Below are positions 1-9,795 of a stretch of DNA of 64,000 bases, one piece after another (position 1 is the first letter of the stretch; the number at the start of each line of letters is the position of its first letter). Origin of the DNA: Diacronema lutheri (taxonomy: Eukaryota > Haptophyta > Pavlovophyceae > Pavlovales > Pavlovaceae); assembly GCA_019448385.1 (NCBI GenBank), contig JAGTXO010000016.1, positions 186,001 to 250,000 on the forward strand. The letters are read 5' to 3'. The notes beneath the pieces were generated by a model. It had not been told where the DNA came from. It saw nothing but the letters and a program-made list of their open reading frames with translations, and ran no database searches. The translations under genes were made by a program, and so were the position numbers.

Positions 1-1141
1 TGCACGCCGCCGCACTCACATCGGACGAGATCGTCGACGTGCTCTCGCGGGCGGTCGAAGCGGCGCGGCACACGCAGCACGCCGTCACGCGCGGCGCGCT
101 CGCGCTCGGCGTCTCGCTGCTCCTGCTCGCCGCGCTCGCAAAGCTCGTCGACGCCGCCGTGCTCCCGCGCGCGCGCGGCGGAGCCGCCGACGCCGGCGCC
201 GCGGGCGGCTGGGCGCAGCTGAGCGCGCGCGCGCAGCGCGAGACCGTGCGTGACACGAGCTACTTGCTCGTTGGCGTTGTGGGCGTGCCGTTCGTGCTCG
301 CGCCGCTCAGCCCGCTGCAACGCGACGCGCCGTGGATTCGCATCGCCGCCATGCTGCTCGGCCTTGCGCTCATCGCGTCGCAGCTCGCGACGCTCCCGCA
401 GATCGCCGCCGAGTACGCCGGGCTGGGCGCAACGCCCTACGAGGACGAGCACGCCGCGCTGCACCCGAGCGCCGCCGAGTCGTACCGAGCGTGCAAGGTG
501 GTGGAGCTCGCGTGCGTCGTGCTCGGCTTTTGGCTGCTGCCGCTGCTCCTCGTGCTACGAGCACTCTGCTCGCGCTTCCGCCGTTACGATCGGCCAGCCG
601 CGCTGCTCGCGGCCGTGTGGCGCGTCGCCGGCGCGGCGCTCGCGCTCGCCGCGCTCGTGCAGCTCATCGGCGTGGCCAAGGCGCGCGCCTCATCGGCGAT
701 GGACCTGTGGCGGCCGTGGTACGCGCCCGTCGCCTCCGCGCAGGCCGCGCTTCTTCTGCTGATTGGCATCAGCATGGCGACGGACTCCATTAGGGTGCGC
801 GTCAGTGCGCTCCTTGCGCATGCATTCGCGGCGCGCGGCACCGTCGCGTCGCTCGCGCCGCTCATCGGGTACGGCTCGCTCGCGGGCGAGGCGGAGGCGC
901 GCGAGCTGTGCGACGAGGCGACGCGCGCGTTCAACCCGTGCACGCTCGACGCCGAGCTGCGCAGAGCGCTGCTGCAGGGCGGGCTGCTTGCAATGCACGC
1001 GCTCGCGCCCATTCCGGGCCTCAAGCGCGCGCGCACGCGCCCGACGATGCGCGCGGCCGGCGCGGCCGGCGCCGACGGCGACGGCGCGCACGAGGACGGC
1101 GGCGACGCGGGCGCGGGCGTCGACGGGTTGCGCGCGCGCGC

Positions 1142-1172
<31 letters not shown>

Positions 1173-2018
1173 ATCGCAGCCAAGGACGCGGACGACATCT
1201 CGGCGGACGCATACGTCGTGCACTCCTTCGACGACGACGCGACGGACCGGACGGTTGCGCTCTGCCTGTGGGCGGAAGACTTTGAAGCGCGGCACCGGCG
1301 ACCACCAACGGTTTGGCTCAACCAGCTGTGCGCCGACATGTCGCTCACCACCGTCCAGCTGCTCGCCCACCTGCCCGTCTACCAGGCCAAATGCCACCGC
1401 CTCCTCGTCCTTGCCGGGCCATCGCTGCCTGAGCGGCTCTATGCGATGATGGAGGCGTACGTCTGGTTTGCGCTCGGTGGGCAGATGGAGGACGTGGACG
1501 TGCAGATCGCCGCCTCGGATGCGCGCTCCTCCTCGCGCATCGTCGCCGGCTTCGACGCGTTCCACGTGATGCACGCCATCGGCACGCAGAGCGCCGTCTC
1601 TGATCGGATCGTGCTCGCCGTCGAGCTCGCGACCGTGACCAATTTCAACGCCAAGGTCCGCGACCTGCTCCCCGCCGTGCACCGCGCGGGCGTCCTCTTC
1701 TCCGCGCGCGAGCGCGAGCGCACGTCGCTCAGGGCCGAGTCGCGCGCCTCGCCGCGCCCGGGCGACTCGGGCCTGCCCGAGCTGCCCAGCAGCGCGCGCC
1801 AGTTGATCCGCGCGAGCGCGGAGGGCGCGAGCGCGAGCTGCGCGGACCGCTCGCGCGCGCGCGCCGCGACGAGCCGCGGGGACTGGACCAACGGCGTGGC
1901 TGGGGGCCTCGGCCGCGCGCGTGGCCGCGCGACGACCGAGGCGCTTGAGCGCTTGAGCGCCGCCGCGCCGTCGGCGCCGTGCTTAGCAGCGTCTGCCCCA
2001 GCGGCCGAGCTACTGTAG
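1..2018 (+). CDS. Multi-pass membrane protein with C-terminal TIR-like domain (5' partial)
   Basis: The reading frame is open from the first bases of the window, so the true start lies upstream; the earliest start-like codon inside (position 39) is GTG, not ATG. The N-terminal 260 residues contain about six hydrophobic segments, for example LALGVSLLLLAALAKLV and VVELACVVLGFWLLPLLL. After an Ala/Asp-rich linker, residues about 390-560 begin with YVVHSFDDD and continue with WAEDFEARH, TVWLNQLCAD and CHRLLVLAGP. This is the pattern of TIR-like domains found in many algal and oomycete membrane proteins, which probably act in signalling or NAD metabolism. The last 120 residues are low-complexity Arg/Ser/Ala. 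A catalytic glutamate typical of TIR NADases cannot be assigned with confidence. The gene converges on the sulfotransferase gene. Confidence 0.6.
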
Positions 2019-2073
2019 CTTTTATTGAGCACACACGAAAAGAAAATAAAAGTAGGAGGGGTAGGGGACGGGG
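2019..2073. terminator. Interleaved poly(A) signals of two convergent genes
   Basis: Only 55 bp separate the stop codons of the two convergent genes. AATAAA at 2045-2050 serves the + gene. TTTATT at 2021-2026, which is AATAAA on the - strand, serves the - gene. Each signal lies beyond the other gene's, so the two mRNAs should overlap at their 3' ends. Confidence 0.6.
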
Positions 2074-4149
2074 TCACGTGTACCGTCGCCTCATCGTCGC
2101 GTCACCACCCGCCGATCGATTCTGCGCGCGGCGCCGCGGCCGGCCCGCGTGCGGCGCCGCGTGCCACGCGCCCGCACCGGCGGCGACTTTCGCGCGGCGC
2201 TGCGCCGGCGCGTGCGGCGCGCCACGAACCCCGCCGAGCCGCGGCCCGGCTGCGTGCATGGCCTGCCACTCTGCGTGCGCCGGCGCCCCCGGCGGCGCGC
2301 CGCGCACCGCCGCCGGCGCGAGCGCGCCGCCATAGCCCGCGCCGCTTGGCAGCAAGGTGCGCATGGTGCGGTTGGCGTCGCGCGCGCGCGCGGCGACGGC
2401 AGCGCGGTGCCCCTGCCTGCGCGCCGCGCGCTCCTTGCGGTCCCTCGCGCGGCGCTCTTCAACGGCGCGCCTGCTCGCTGCGAACCGCGTTTCGTCAGGC
2501 TGCCAGTTGCAGAAGTAACTCGCACGCAGGTGGCATGCGCGCTCTCGGAAGAGGTCGAGTGCCGGCACGGCCACCGTGACGGCGCGCGCCGCCGCCGGAG
2601 CGGGCGCGTGCCGCGCGACGACGGCCGACTGGCGCGGCGCGCTGAGCAGCGTGGGCGAGCGCGTGACGAGCGCTTCCTCGTACCTGTCGAGCGCCGCCTC
2701 TGAGCGCGCCGCCCACGTTGCGTACGCGCGCCGCGAGCACTTCATCTTGTCGCGCATCGCGGCAAGGTCGGCGGCGGTCACGCGCGAGTCGCGGCAGACC
2801 GCCGTCCTCTGGCAGCGGTCCGAGAGGTGCGGGTGTGGGGTGCGGCGGCGCTTGTCGACGCACGCGGACAGTCCCTTGAGCTGCCGCGGCTCAAGCCTCG
2901 GCAAACGCAGCACGTCCGCGACGCGCAGCCAGGTTCTCTCCCAGTTGTCGACCGTGCCCACCACGTCGACCTGCGCGAGGGCGCGCTCCGTCGCGTTGGC
3001 CCACGTCGCGCAATCGTCCGTCTCGCTCGCGTCGTCGGCGGGCGCGCGCGTGGCGTAGAGCCGCGCGAGCGCGCGCGTTCGCGCGCCGAAGAGGTACTCG
3101 TTGTAAAAGTGGTCGGGCTGCAGCCACGCGCGCACCCAGTGCGCGAGCGACTCGACCCGCGCGGCCTGCCACTTGAGCGCCCAGTAGCGCCACGCTGAGA
3201 GGGCCTGCGAGACGGGCTCGCGCAGGTGCGTGAGCGTGAGCACTGTGCAATTGTCAGCCTCGAGCTGCGCGCGCATCGCGCGCACCACGTCGAGCATCGA
3301 CGTGAATGTGCAGCCCGCGTGGCACTCGACGAGCAGGCGCGGCGCGCGCGCGCGCTCGGCTCGGCTCGCCGCCCACCGCCGCAGCTGCTCGTATACGGGG
3401 TAAGCGAAGCGCCAGCCGGTCCGCTCGTCGAGCGGCGGGCCCCAGCTCGCCGGCTGCGTGCTCGCCACGCCCGCTGCGGCGAGCGCGCTCGCGCTGAGCT
3501 GGCGCGCCATCGCCTCGCGGACCGACGTGCCGCCCGCCTTTGCGAAGTGAAAGTAGACGAAGAGCGCGCAGCGCAGCGGCGGCCGGTCGGGCGGCCGGTC
3601 GGGCGGCGCAAAGAGGACGCGCGAACGCGCCGTCGACAGGCTTGGCAGCGTCCACGACCTGTTCGAATCGCCGTCTTCGACGAGCGCAAGTTGCTCGCAC
3701 TGCTCGCGGCTCGCGCGCGAGAGCGGCGCGCGAGCGGCTGACGGCGCGCTGCGGTTGCTCGGCGCGACGGGCGGGCGTTTGGCGCCTGCGAGGGCGGAGC
3801 GGGCGTCGGCAGACGCCGCACTTGCGTTGGCGTCGGGAGCTGGCGCGATGCGCGCCGGCGCGCCCGCGAGCGCGAGCACGCTCGCGTTGGCGGATGCCGC
3901 GGCCAGGCCAGGCATGCCACCGCGCGAGCCGTGCGTCGTCATGCCGCGCGCTGCGCGCATGGCGCCGGCCTGAGCGCGCGCCAGCGCCGCCGGTGGCATG
4001 CTCCGCTCAAGCGCTCTTCTGCGCTCGGCCGAGGTGAGGCAGACCACGCACAGGAGGCCGCACGCGGTGAGCAGCAGCGTCAGCACGGCGGCCACGACCG
4101 GCGTCCGATCGCGACTGCTTGTGCGCCCGTACGGCGGGGTCAACGGCAT
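2074..4149 (-). CDS. Golgi-type sulfotransferase, type II membrane protein
   Basis: This 691-residue protein starts at the ATG at 4149, chosen because a single hydrophobic anchor (VVAAVLTLLLTACGLL, residues about 16-38) follows directly and no earlier in-frame ATG is needed. A linker of about 150 residues leads to a sulfotransferase core. FHFAKAGGTS (about residue 200) matches the 5'-phosphosulfate-binding loop of PAPS-dependent enzymes, and LREPVSQALSAWRYW (about residue 310) matches the 3'-phosphate-binding motif. The enzyme should transfer sulfate from PAPS to a carbohydrate or protein tyrosine in the Golgi lumen; the acceptor is unknown. The C-terminal 150 residues are basic and low-complexity. 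It is head-to-head with the DUF1295 gene. Confidence 0.75.
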   Translation of the reverse strand: MPLTPPYGRTSSRDRTPVVAAVLTLLLTACGLLCVVCLTSAERRRALERSMPPAALARAQAGAMRAARGMTTHGSRGGMPGLAAASANASVLALAGAPARIAPAPDANASAASADARSALAGAKRPPVAPSNRSAPSAARAPLSRASREQCEQLALVEDGDSNRSWTLPSLSTARSRVLFAPPDRPPDRPPLRCALFVYFHFAKAGGTSVREAMARQLSASALAAAGVASTQPASWGPPLDERTGWRFAYPVYEQLRRWAASRAERARAPRLLVECHAGCTFTSMLDVVRAMRAQLEADNCTVLTLTHLREPVSQALSAWRYWALKWQAARVESLAHWVRAWLQPDHFYNEYLFGARTRALARLYATRAPADDASETDDCATWANATERALAQVDVVGTVDNWERTWLRVADVLRLPRLEPRQLKGLSACVDKRRRTPHPHLSDRCQRTAVCRDSRVTAADLAAMRDKMKCSRRAYATWAARSEAALDRYEEALVTRSPTLLSAPRQSAVVARHAPAPAAARAVTVAVPALDLFRERACHLRASYFCNWQPDETRFAASRRAVEERRARDRKERAARRQGHRAAVAARARDANRTMRTLLPSGAGYGGALAPAAVRGAPPGAPAHAEWQAMHAAGPRLGGVRGAPHAPAQRRAKVAAGAGAWHAAPHAGRPRRRAQNRSAGGDATMRRRYT

Positions 4150-4193
4150 CGCACCATCGTCGGAAAGCGCGCGTCTCTCCTCAGTGCGGCACG
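4150..4193. promoter_or_regulatory. 44-bp gap between divergent start codons
   Basis: The sulfotransferase ATG (- strand) and the DUF1295 ATG (+ strand) are only 44 bp apart. No TATA box is visible. Transcription presumably starts inside or very near each coding region, or the promoters overlap. Confidence 0.5.
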
Positions 4194-5183
4194 ATGAGCG
4201 CGGCCGACGTGCGGTACGACGCGCGCTGGCAGCGCAGCGTGCGCTGCGTGATGCGCGCGTACGCGTTGACGGCGGTGCTGTCCGCGGCGCTCGGCACGTT
4301 GCTCCACTTCCGCGGCGGCCATCCCGTCGCCGTCGCGCTTGCCGCCGACGGCTTCGCGACGCTCGTCGTCTTTGCATTCTCGCTCGAGCACGGCAACACG
4401 TCGCTCTACGACCCGTACTGGCACCTCGCGCCGCCCGTGATCCTCGCGTACTGGCTCTACGCGCGCGTGTCCGTCGGGCCGATGCGCGCCTCTGCGTGGG
4501 CGCGCTGCGTCGCAATGAGCGCCGTGCTCGGCTGCTGGTGCCTGCGGCTGACATACAACTGGCTGCGCGGCTGGCGCGGGCTCGAGCACGAGGATTGGCG
4601 GTACGTCAAGCTACGGCGCGCCGTGCGCGCGCGCGGCTGGCCCGACGCAGCCTACTGGTTTGGCCTCTCGCTCGTCGGATATCACCTCGTGCCGACCGCC
4701 GTCGTCTTCTTCGCGATGCTCCCGATGGCCGTCGCCGTCGCCGGCTGCAGCGCGCCGCCGGCCGCGGGCGGCGCGCTCGACGCGCTCGCGCTCGTCGTCG
4801 GCCTCGGCAGCGTGGCTGTGCAAGCCATCGCCGACGAGCAGCTCCGCGCGTACCGCCGCGCGCGCGCCGCGTCGCCCAACGACGCGCGCTTCCAGTCGGG
4901 CGTGATCGACACAGGCCTGTGGCGCTACTCGCGCCACCCAAACTATGCGGGCGAGATCGGCCACTGGTCATCGTTCGTGCTCTTCGCGCTTGGCGCGGGC
5001 GCGGGCCGTGAGTGCGCGCTCGCTCTCGCCGGCTGGCTGCCGATGGTCGCGCTCTTCGCATTCGTCTCCGTGCCGCTCATGGAGGCGGAGCAGGCGGCGG
5101 CGAAGCCAGCCTACCGCAGCTATCAACGCGAGGTCTCGATGCTGCTCCCGCTCCCGCGCGGCGCGCCCGCGAGCGCCGAGTGA
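4194..5183 (+). CDS. DUF1295 / steroid 5-alpha-reductase-like membrane protein
   Basis: This is a 329-residue polytopic membrane protein. The ATG at 4194 gives a start directly before the first conserved segment. Near residue 240 it has GLWRYSRHPNYAGEIGHW, the signature of DUF1295 and isoprenylcysteine methyltransferase/steroid-reductase relatives, which bind a nucleotide or SAM cofactor near the membrane surface. The motif LEHEDWRYVKLR further upstream is also typical of DUF1295. At least six hydrophobic segments are visible. The likely role is reduction of a sterol or lipid double bond in the endoplasmic reticulum, but the substrate cannot be read from sequence. Its last 60 bp overlap the 3' end of the PIP-kinase-like frame on the other strand. 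Confidence 0.8.
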   Translation: MSAADVRYDARWQRSVRCVMRAYALTAVLSAALGTLLHFRGGHPVAVALAADGFATLVVFAFSLEHGNTSLYDPYWHLAPPVILAYWLYARVSVGPMRASAWARCVAMSAVLGCWCLRLTYNWLRGWRGLEHEDWRYVKLRRAVRARGWPDAAYWFGLSLVGYHLVPTAVVFFAMLPMAVAVAGCSAPPAAGGALDALALVVGLGSVAVQAIADEQLRAYRRARAASPNDARFQSGVIDTGLWRYSRHPNYAGEIGHWSSFVLFALGAGAGRECALALAGWLPMVALFAFVSVPLMEAEQAAAKPAYRSYQREVSMLLPLPRGAPASAE

Positions 5184-7376
5184 GGCGAGCGGGGTGACGT
5201 GCGGCCGAGTGAGGCTTGCGGGGGCTGGCCCCCCCGCGCGTGCTTGAAGCGCCCTCCGCACCGCCCGAGCGCGAGCGGCCGCCCGCCGCCGAGCCGACGT
5301 GCACGCACGCGGCGAGCGTCCGCGCCTCGGCGGCCAGGTGTCGGGCGGCGCATCGAAGAAGAGCTCCGCCTCGTCGCCGCCGAGCGCCGCCCGCTCTGCC
5401 TCCGGCGCGCGCCCGTCCGCGCGCCCGCTCGCGCTGAGCGCGCCGGCGCACGAGCCGGCGCGCGCGCGGCGTCGAGCTGCGCCTCGAGCTCGTCAATGCG
5501 ACGAAGTAGCATCGCGCGCTCCGCGTGGATCCGCTCCTGCAGCAGCCCGCGCACGCGCCACTCCCACAGAAAGGACCACGACTCCGCGCGCTCCGCGCGC
5601 GTGCGGGCCGCCGCCGATCGCCGCCGCGCGTCGCGCGGCGGCGCGCTCGCGCGCGGAGCGCTGCGCGCGGGCGGCGGCGCGCGCGCGCCGGTCGCTCGCG
5701 CGGGCGCGCGCGCGAGCTCGTCGGGCGCGTCGCAGAGGACGTGCAGGTTGACGAAGGTGAGGAAGCGCTCGGCGTACAGCTCGGGCGGCGGCGCGGTGAT
5801 CCCGAGCGCAAGGCCGGGCAGGCAGAGCGCCGCGTGCGCCCAGCGCAGCGCGAGGCCCTGCGCCTTCCAGCCGCGCCCCCATGCGCTCAGGCAGTCGATC
5901 AGCCCGATGAAGTAGATCGTCTGCCGGTGGCGCGAGACGCGCCCGCCCGCACGCCGCAGCGCCGCGAGGAGCGCCTCCTTCTCCTCGCCCGCCAGCTCGG
6001 CAGGCACGTGCGCCACGCCGACGAGGAGCGAGTGGTCGACCATCCCCGCGCGCGCGAGCATCGCCACGTCGCGCTCGAGCGTGTCGCGCAGCTCGTCGCG
6101 CTCGGCGGCGCTCAGGTGCACGGCCTGCGCCGTCTCCACCCACTCGAGGTCGCGCAGCGTGCCGTACGCGCACGACGCGTGAGCGGCCGGCGCGCGCGAA
6201 GGGCGCGACGTGCCGCCGCCGCTGCCGCTGCGCGATGACGCGCCTCCAGCCTCGCTCGCGCGCACGGGCGATGGCGGCGCTGAGCCGACCTCGACATCGA
6301 CCGCGCCTCACCCGGGCCCGCTCGCCTCGCCGTCGTTCGCCGACGAGAGCGCGCCCGGCCGGCCGCATGATAGCGGGCCGGCGGCGCGCGGCGAGGGCGG
6401 TGACACGATCACGCTCGTCGCGCCGCCCACGCCCGCCGCGCCGGCCCACCCGTCGCGAGCGTCGCATCGCGCGCTCGCGCCGCCGCCGTGCGAGCACGCC
6501 GCCGCGGCCGCGCGCGCGCGCGCGAGGCCGCGGCCGCGCATCTTCGAGTCGGTGAGCGCGCGGCGGTTGACTGTGGCGCCCTTCAGGTCGAAGGTGGTGA
6601 GCGGATTGAGCGCGGCGCGCGACGGCGGGTGGGCGCTGCAGGTGGGCGGCGGGTCGCCGCGCGGCGCGAGCTCGCTTGTCGCCGGCAGGAAGTTGCGCAC
6701 GACGACAAAAATAGATTCGCCTTTGAGAATCGCCGCCACCGCCGCCGCCGCCGCCGCAGCGTCGCCCGCGCGCCCGTCCTGCCCTGCCGCGGCGGCCGCG
6801 GCGTTCTGCGCGTTCTGCGAAGCCGGCGGCGGTGGCGGCGATGTGGGCGATGTCGGAGGCGAGGGCGCGCGCAGCTTGTAGAAGAAAGCTCCGGGGGGGG
6901 GACGCTCCCGTAGAGACGGACTCCATCAGAAACGAGCGCCAACGCGCGCCATCGCTGCTGCTCGCCTCAAAGGCCGCGGCCTCCACCGCCGAAGCGGGCG
7001 GGAAGAAGCGCGAGTACTCGGCCGCGTCCACGCCGCAGTCGGCGCGCACGCGCTCGAAGAGGCCGCGCGCATAGTGACGCGTGCCGTCTGGTCGCGACTC
7101 AGAGTTGCGCTCGCACGCGGGCGCGAGGCGCTCAAAGCGCCGCTGCGCGAGCGCGCCGACGTGCCCGACCCGCCCGCCAGGCGCGCGAGCGCGGCGAGGC
7201 TCGCGAGGCGGCGCGCGGCCGGCCGAGGCTGCGCACCGCCGCTGCCGCCGCTGCCGTCGCTTGTCGCCGTCGCCGGCCGCCCGCGCGGAGGCGGGCGCGG
7301 TCTGCGCGCGGCAGGCGGGCGAGAGCGGGCGGCGGCCACTGCGCCACGACGCCGCCGTGCGCATCGCCGCGCCCAT
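5123..7376 (-). CDS. Divergent phosphatidylinositol phosphate kinase-like protein
   Basis: The start ATG is at 7376. FERVRADCGVDAAEYSRF matches the N-lobe of PIP kinases, GAFFYKLRAPS resembles the glycine-rich loop, TTFDLKGATVNRR matches the YDLKGS motif, and MVDHSLLVGVAH matches MDYSLLVG. QTIYFIGLIDCLSAW matches the yfGIIDiL helix, and AERFLTFVNLH is the usual C-terminal element. A coiled-coil tail (ESWSFLWEWRVRGLLQERIH onward) follows. The ATP-binding IIKT segment is not evident, and alanine-rich sequence replaces part of the N-lobe, so activity is doubtful. The reading frame shifts at a run of nine G (6893-6901), and more introns may separate the blocks between 6.2 and 6.9 kb. The gene should act on phosphoinositides at a membrane if it is functional. 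Confidence 0.6.
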
Positions 7377-7683
7377 ACGCGCCCCGTCATCGCCGATGAC
7401 GGGAACCTGGTGCGCCGCCCCGTCTCCATTGGCGGGAACCTGGTGGGCGAGCTCGTAGCGCAGCTGGCGTCATCGCCGGCAGTATAAGGTACGTACTCCA
7501 TACGCGTGTGCCTGCGAGCTCGTCTCAATCGCCGGCAGTCATCAGCTGCGTCATCGGCGGGAAGCTGGTGCCCCGTCATCGCCGGCCGCGACACTCGCCG
7601 CCTGCAGCGCGGCGTCGCCCATGGCCAAGGGCATTCGTATCGTGACGATGAAAGTTCCAGGTACAGTACGTACGGTCCCCAGA
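7377..7683. promoter_or_regulatory. Divergent promoter with repeated 13-mer and TATA-like box
   Basis: This region separates the PIP-kinase-like and DUF3431 genes. The 13-mer CGGGAACCTGGTG occurs at 7400-7412 and 7433-7445, and again with one change at 7558-7570. Copies of CATCGCCGG are interspersed. TATAAG at 7483-7488 lies 200 bp before the DUF3431 start codon. Whether these repeats bind a factor is unknown. Confidence 0.4.
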
Positions 7684-9247
7684 ATGGCGCCAGCGCTGAT
7701 GCGGTCGTTGGCGTTGATGCGGTTACGTCTCGTCCTTGCCTTTGCGCCGGTCGCGCTCGGCGACAGCGGAGACGCTCCCACGGGCCCATGCACGGCCAGC
7801 TGCGCCGGGTGTGCGCCCGTTTCGAGGCGCCATTCAACGATGTCGCCCGCGCGCGATGTCGCGCGGCGCACGGCCGAGCTGGCCATCTCGCACTGCGGTC
7901 AGTCGCTCGATTGGCTCGAGGAGGTGACCGGCGTGATGCGCGATTCGCAGCTGCAGCTCGAACGTGTGATTGTGTACCTAAAGTGCGGCGACGGTGCCTT
8001 CTCGATCCCGAGCTCCGCGCAGGCATCGCTCAGCGGGTTGATCCGGACAACAACCCTTCCAAACGTGGGCCGCTGCGACCATACCTGGGCTTACCACCTG
8101 GCCACCTTCTACTCGAACCTCGCAGACTTTGTCTTCTTTGTGAAGGACTCGACGTTTGACAACCCGTACCGCCGCCTTGCCGGGCTCACTCGCTCACCGG
8201 GCATGGCGATAAGCGACGTTGTGCGCCTGGGCTTCGGCTGCTTCCGCAGGACGATCCTCAAAGGCCGAGGCCACGGGCTCGAGGGCCGCCTGCACTTGCG
8301 CAGAAAGGTGTTCGACATGCGAATGAGCAAGTATCGCGGGCACACGACCACGTGCGCGCGCGCCGCCGCGCGTCCTGCCCGTTGACCTCGCAGGTTTTCT
8401 CCGCGGGCTCCGAGCAGGCGGATTTCTGCTCACGTGGGCGCGCCGGTTTGCGCCCTCACTTCGCAGGTACCAGAATTGGAAGGATAGCGGGGGGTCGTCG
8501 GGCTTTCAGTCGGCATGGGACATGGCCAACTTTGCAAAGCTCACCTACGACCGATGGTTTCTTGACCGGCTCTTCAACCAGACCTTCATCCCGGTCTGCT
8601 ACGGCGGTGCGTCGCTCTGCCCGTGTGCACGGTGCTTGGGCGCCGGGCGTGGCCGCTGATGCCAGCCCCCACGCCGGGTCACACACCCACATCCCCCGTT
8701 CGCTCTGCGCGCCCATCTCTGCAGGGAGCTTTGCTTTCTTGGGCGAGAGCGCACGGCGGCACTCGCGTGAGTCCTGGGGCCGCCTCGCCATCTTGCTCTT
8801 GCGCGGGGACAATATTGAGGTGCGCGCACGGTCGAGGCGTGCGGTGTGCACGCGCGCGCGCGAGATCGAGAGAGAGAGAGCGCGAGAGGGAGAGAGCAAG
8901 AGAGTGCGCGCAACCGGACCAAGTGCCCGCGGTACACGTTGCGCGTTGTCCTCGCACCACTGCAGGAGGGCCACTTTCAAGAGCGGCTGTGGCACTACGC
9001 GCTACAGCCCGAATTTGCGCTCACAGCCGCGGAGAACGCCGCGCTCGTGCACGGGACGGGCGGGGACGGCACCTTCGCGCCGCAACCGTGGTACGCTGGA
9101 ATGGTGCGCGCGTGCTGCTGCGAGCGCATTGCAAATGGCACGTCTCCTCGTTCTCGGCAAAAAGGCGCTGTACGAGCGCGTAGGTTGCATCGCTTGGCGG
9201 CGCCGACGAGCCGGCGCGGCAGCTCGGCACCAGAGCCGTCGTCATAA
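7684..9247 (+). CDS. DUF3431 family protein, secreted or Golgi, four exons
   Basis: I infer exons 7684-8330, 8467-8606, 8725-8819 and 8966-9247; all three introns are GT-AG and all phases agree. The ATG at 7684 is preferred over one at 7621 because it opens a signal peptide (LRLVLAFAPVALGD). Exon 1 carries LPNVGRCDHTWAYHL and NLADFVFFVKDS, the core of DUF3431. The splice junctions give MSKYQNWKD and CYGGSFAFLGES, and exon 4 starts EGHFQERLWHY, the usual C-terminal signature. DUF3431 proteins resemble glycosyltransferases and occur mostly in fungi and algae; no substrate is known. The last 40 residues are low-complexity, so the true stop may lie in a further exon. Confidence 0.7.
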
Positions 9248-9795
9248 CGCGAACGAGCGCCGCCGCTCGAGCTGCCAGCGCCAGTGCCGGCGGCGGCAGC
9301 GCGCGCGGGCCGAAGCGCGGCCGGCGTTGACGCACGGCCGAGCCACGCAGCGGTCGACGCTTTGCGGGCTCTGCCCATGTCGCGCGCGGCTGGCGACGCG
9401 TGCCGCGCGCGGCACGCCCGTGCACGCCGCCGCCCACGGCCGAGCGCGCCGCACCAGCCGGCCCGCTCCAACCGCCGTGCGGATCACGGACGCTCGCTAC
9501 GGCTCGTCGGCGCGCGTCACCTGCGCCGGCGGCCACGGCGCCGTCTGCTCCGGCCTCGTCGCGAGCAGACCGACGGCTGCTCGCCGCCCGCACGCCGCCG
9601 CAGCAACGCTGCGCGTCGTGCTCTCCCGCTCGCCAAGCGAAGAGCTCCCTCACAAGGACGTCCTTCCGAACGGCCCGCGCTGCACTCGGGGCGCTCAACC
9701 GTGCCCCTGATCGGATTTGGCTTGACCATCTACACCCCCATACCTGCTCGCCTCCTGCACTGATATTGAGACAAACAAACCGTTCTAGCTTGACG
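9248..9795. other. Intergenic stretch, no gene seen
   Basis: This GC-rich sequence has overlapping open frames on both strands but no recognisable protein. It contains the 5' flank of the small protein gene that starts at 9796. Confidence 0.4.

Noticed and set aside
7377-7600. CRISPR-like array in the repeated CATCGCCGG/GGGAACCTGGTG region
   Set aside because: Repeats are short, irregularly spaced and imperfect, and the DNA is eukaryotic.
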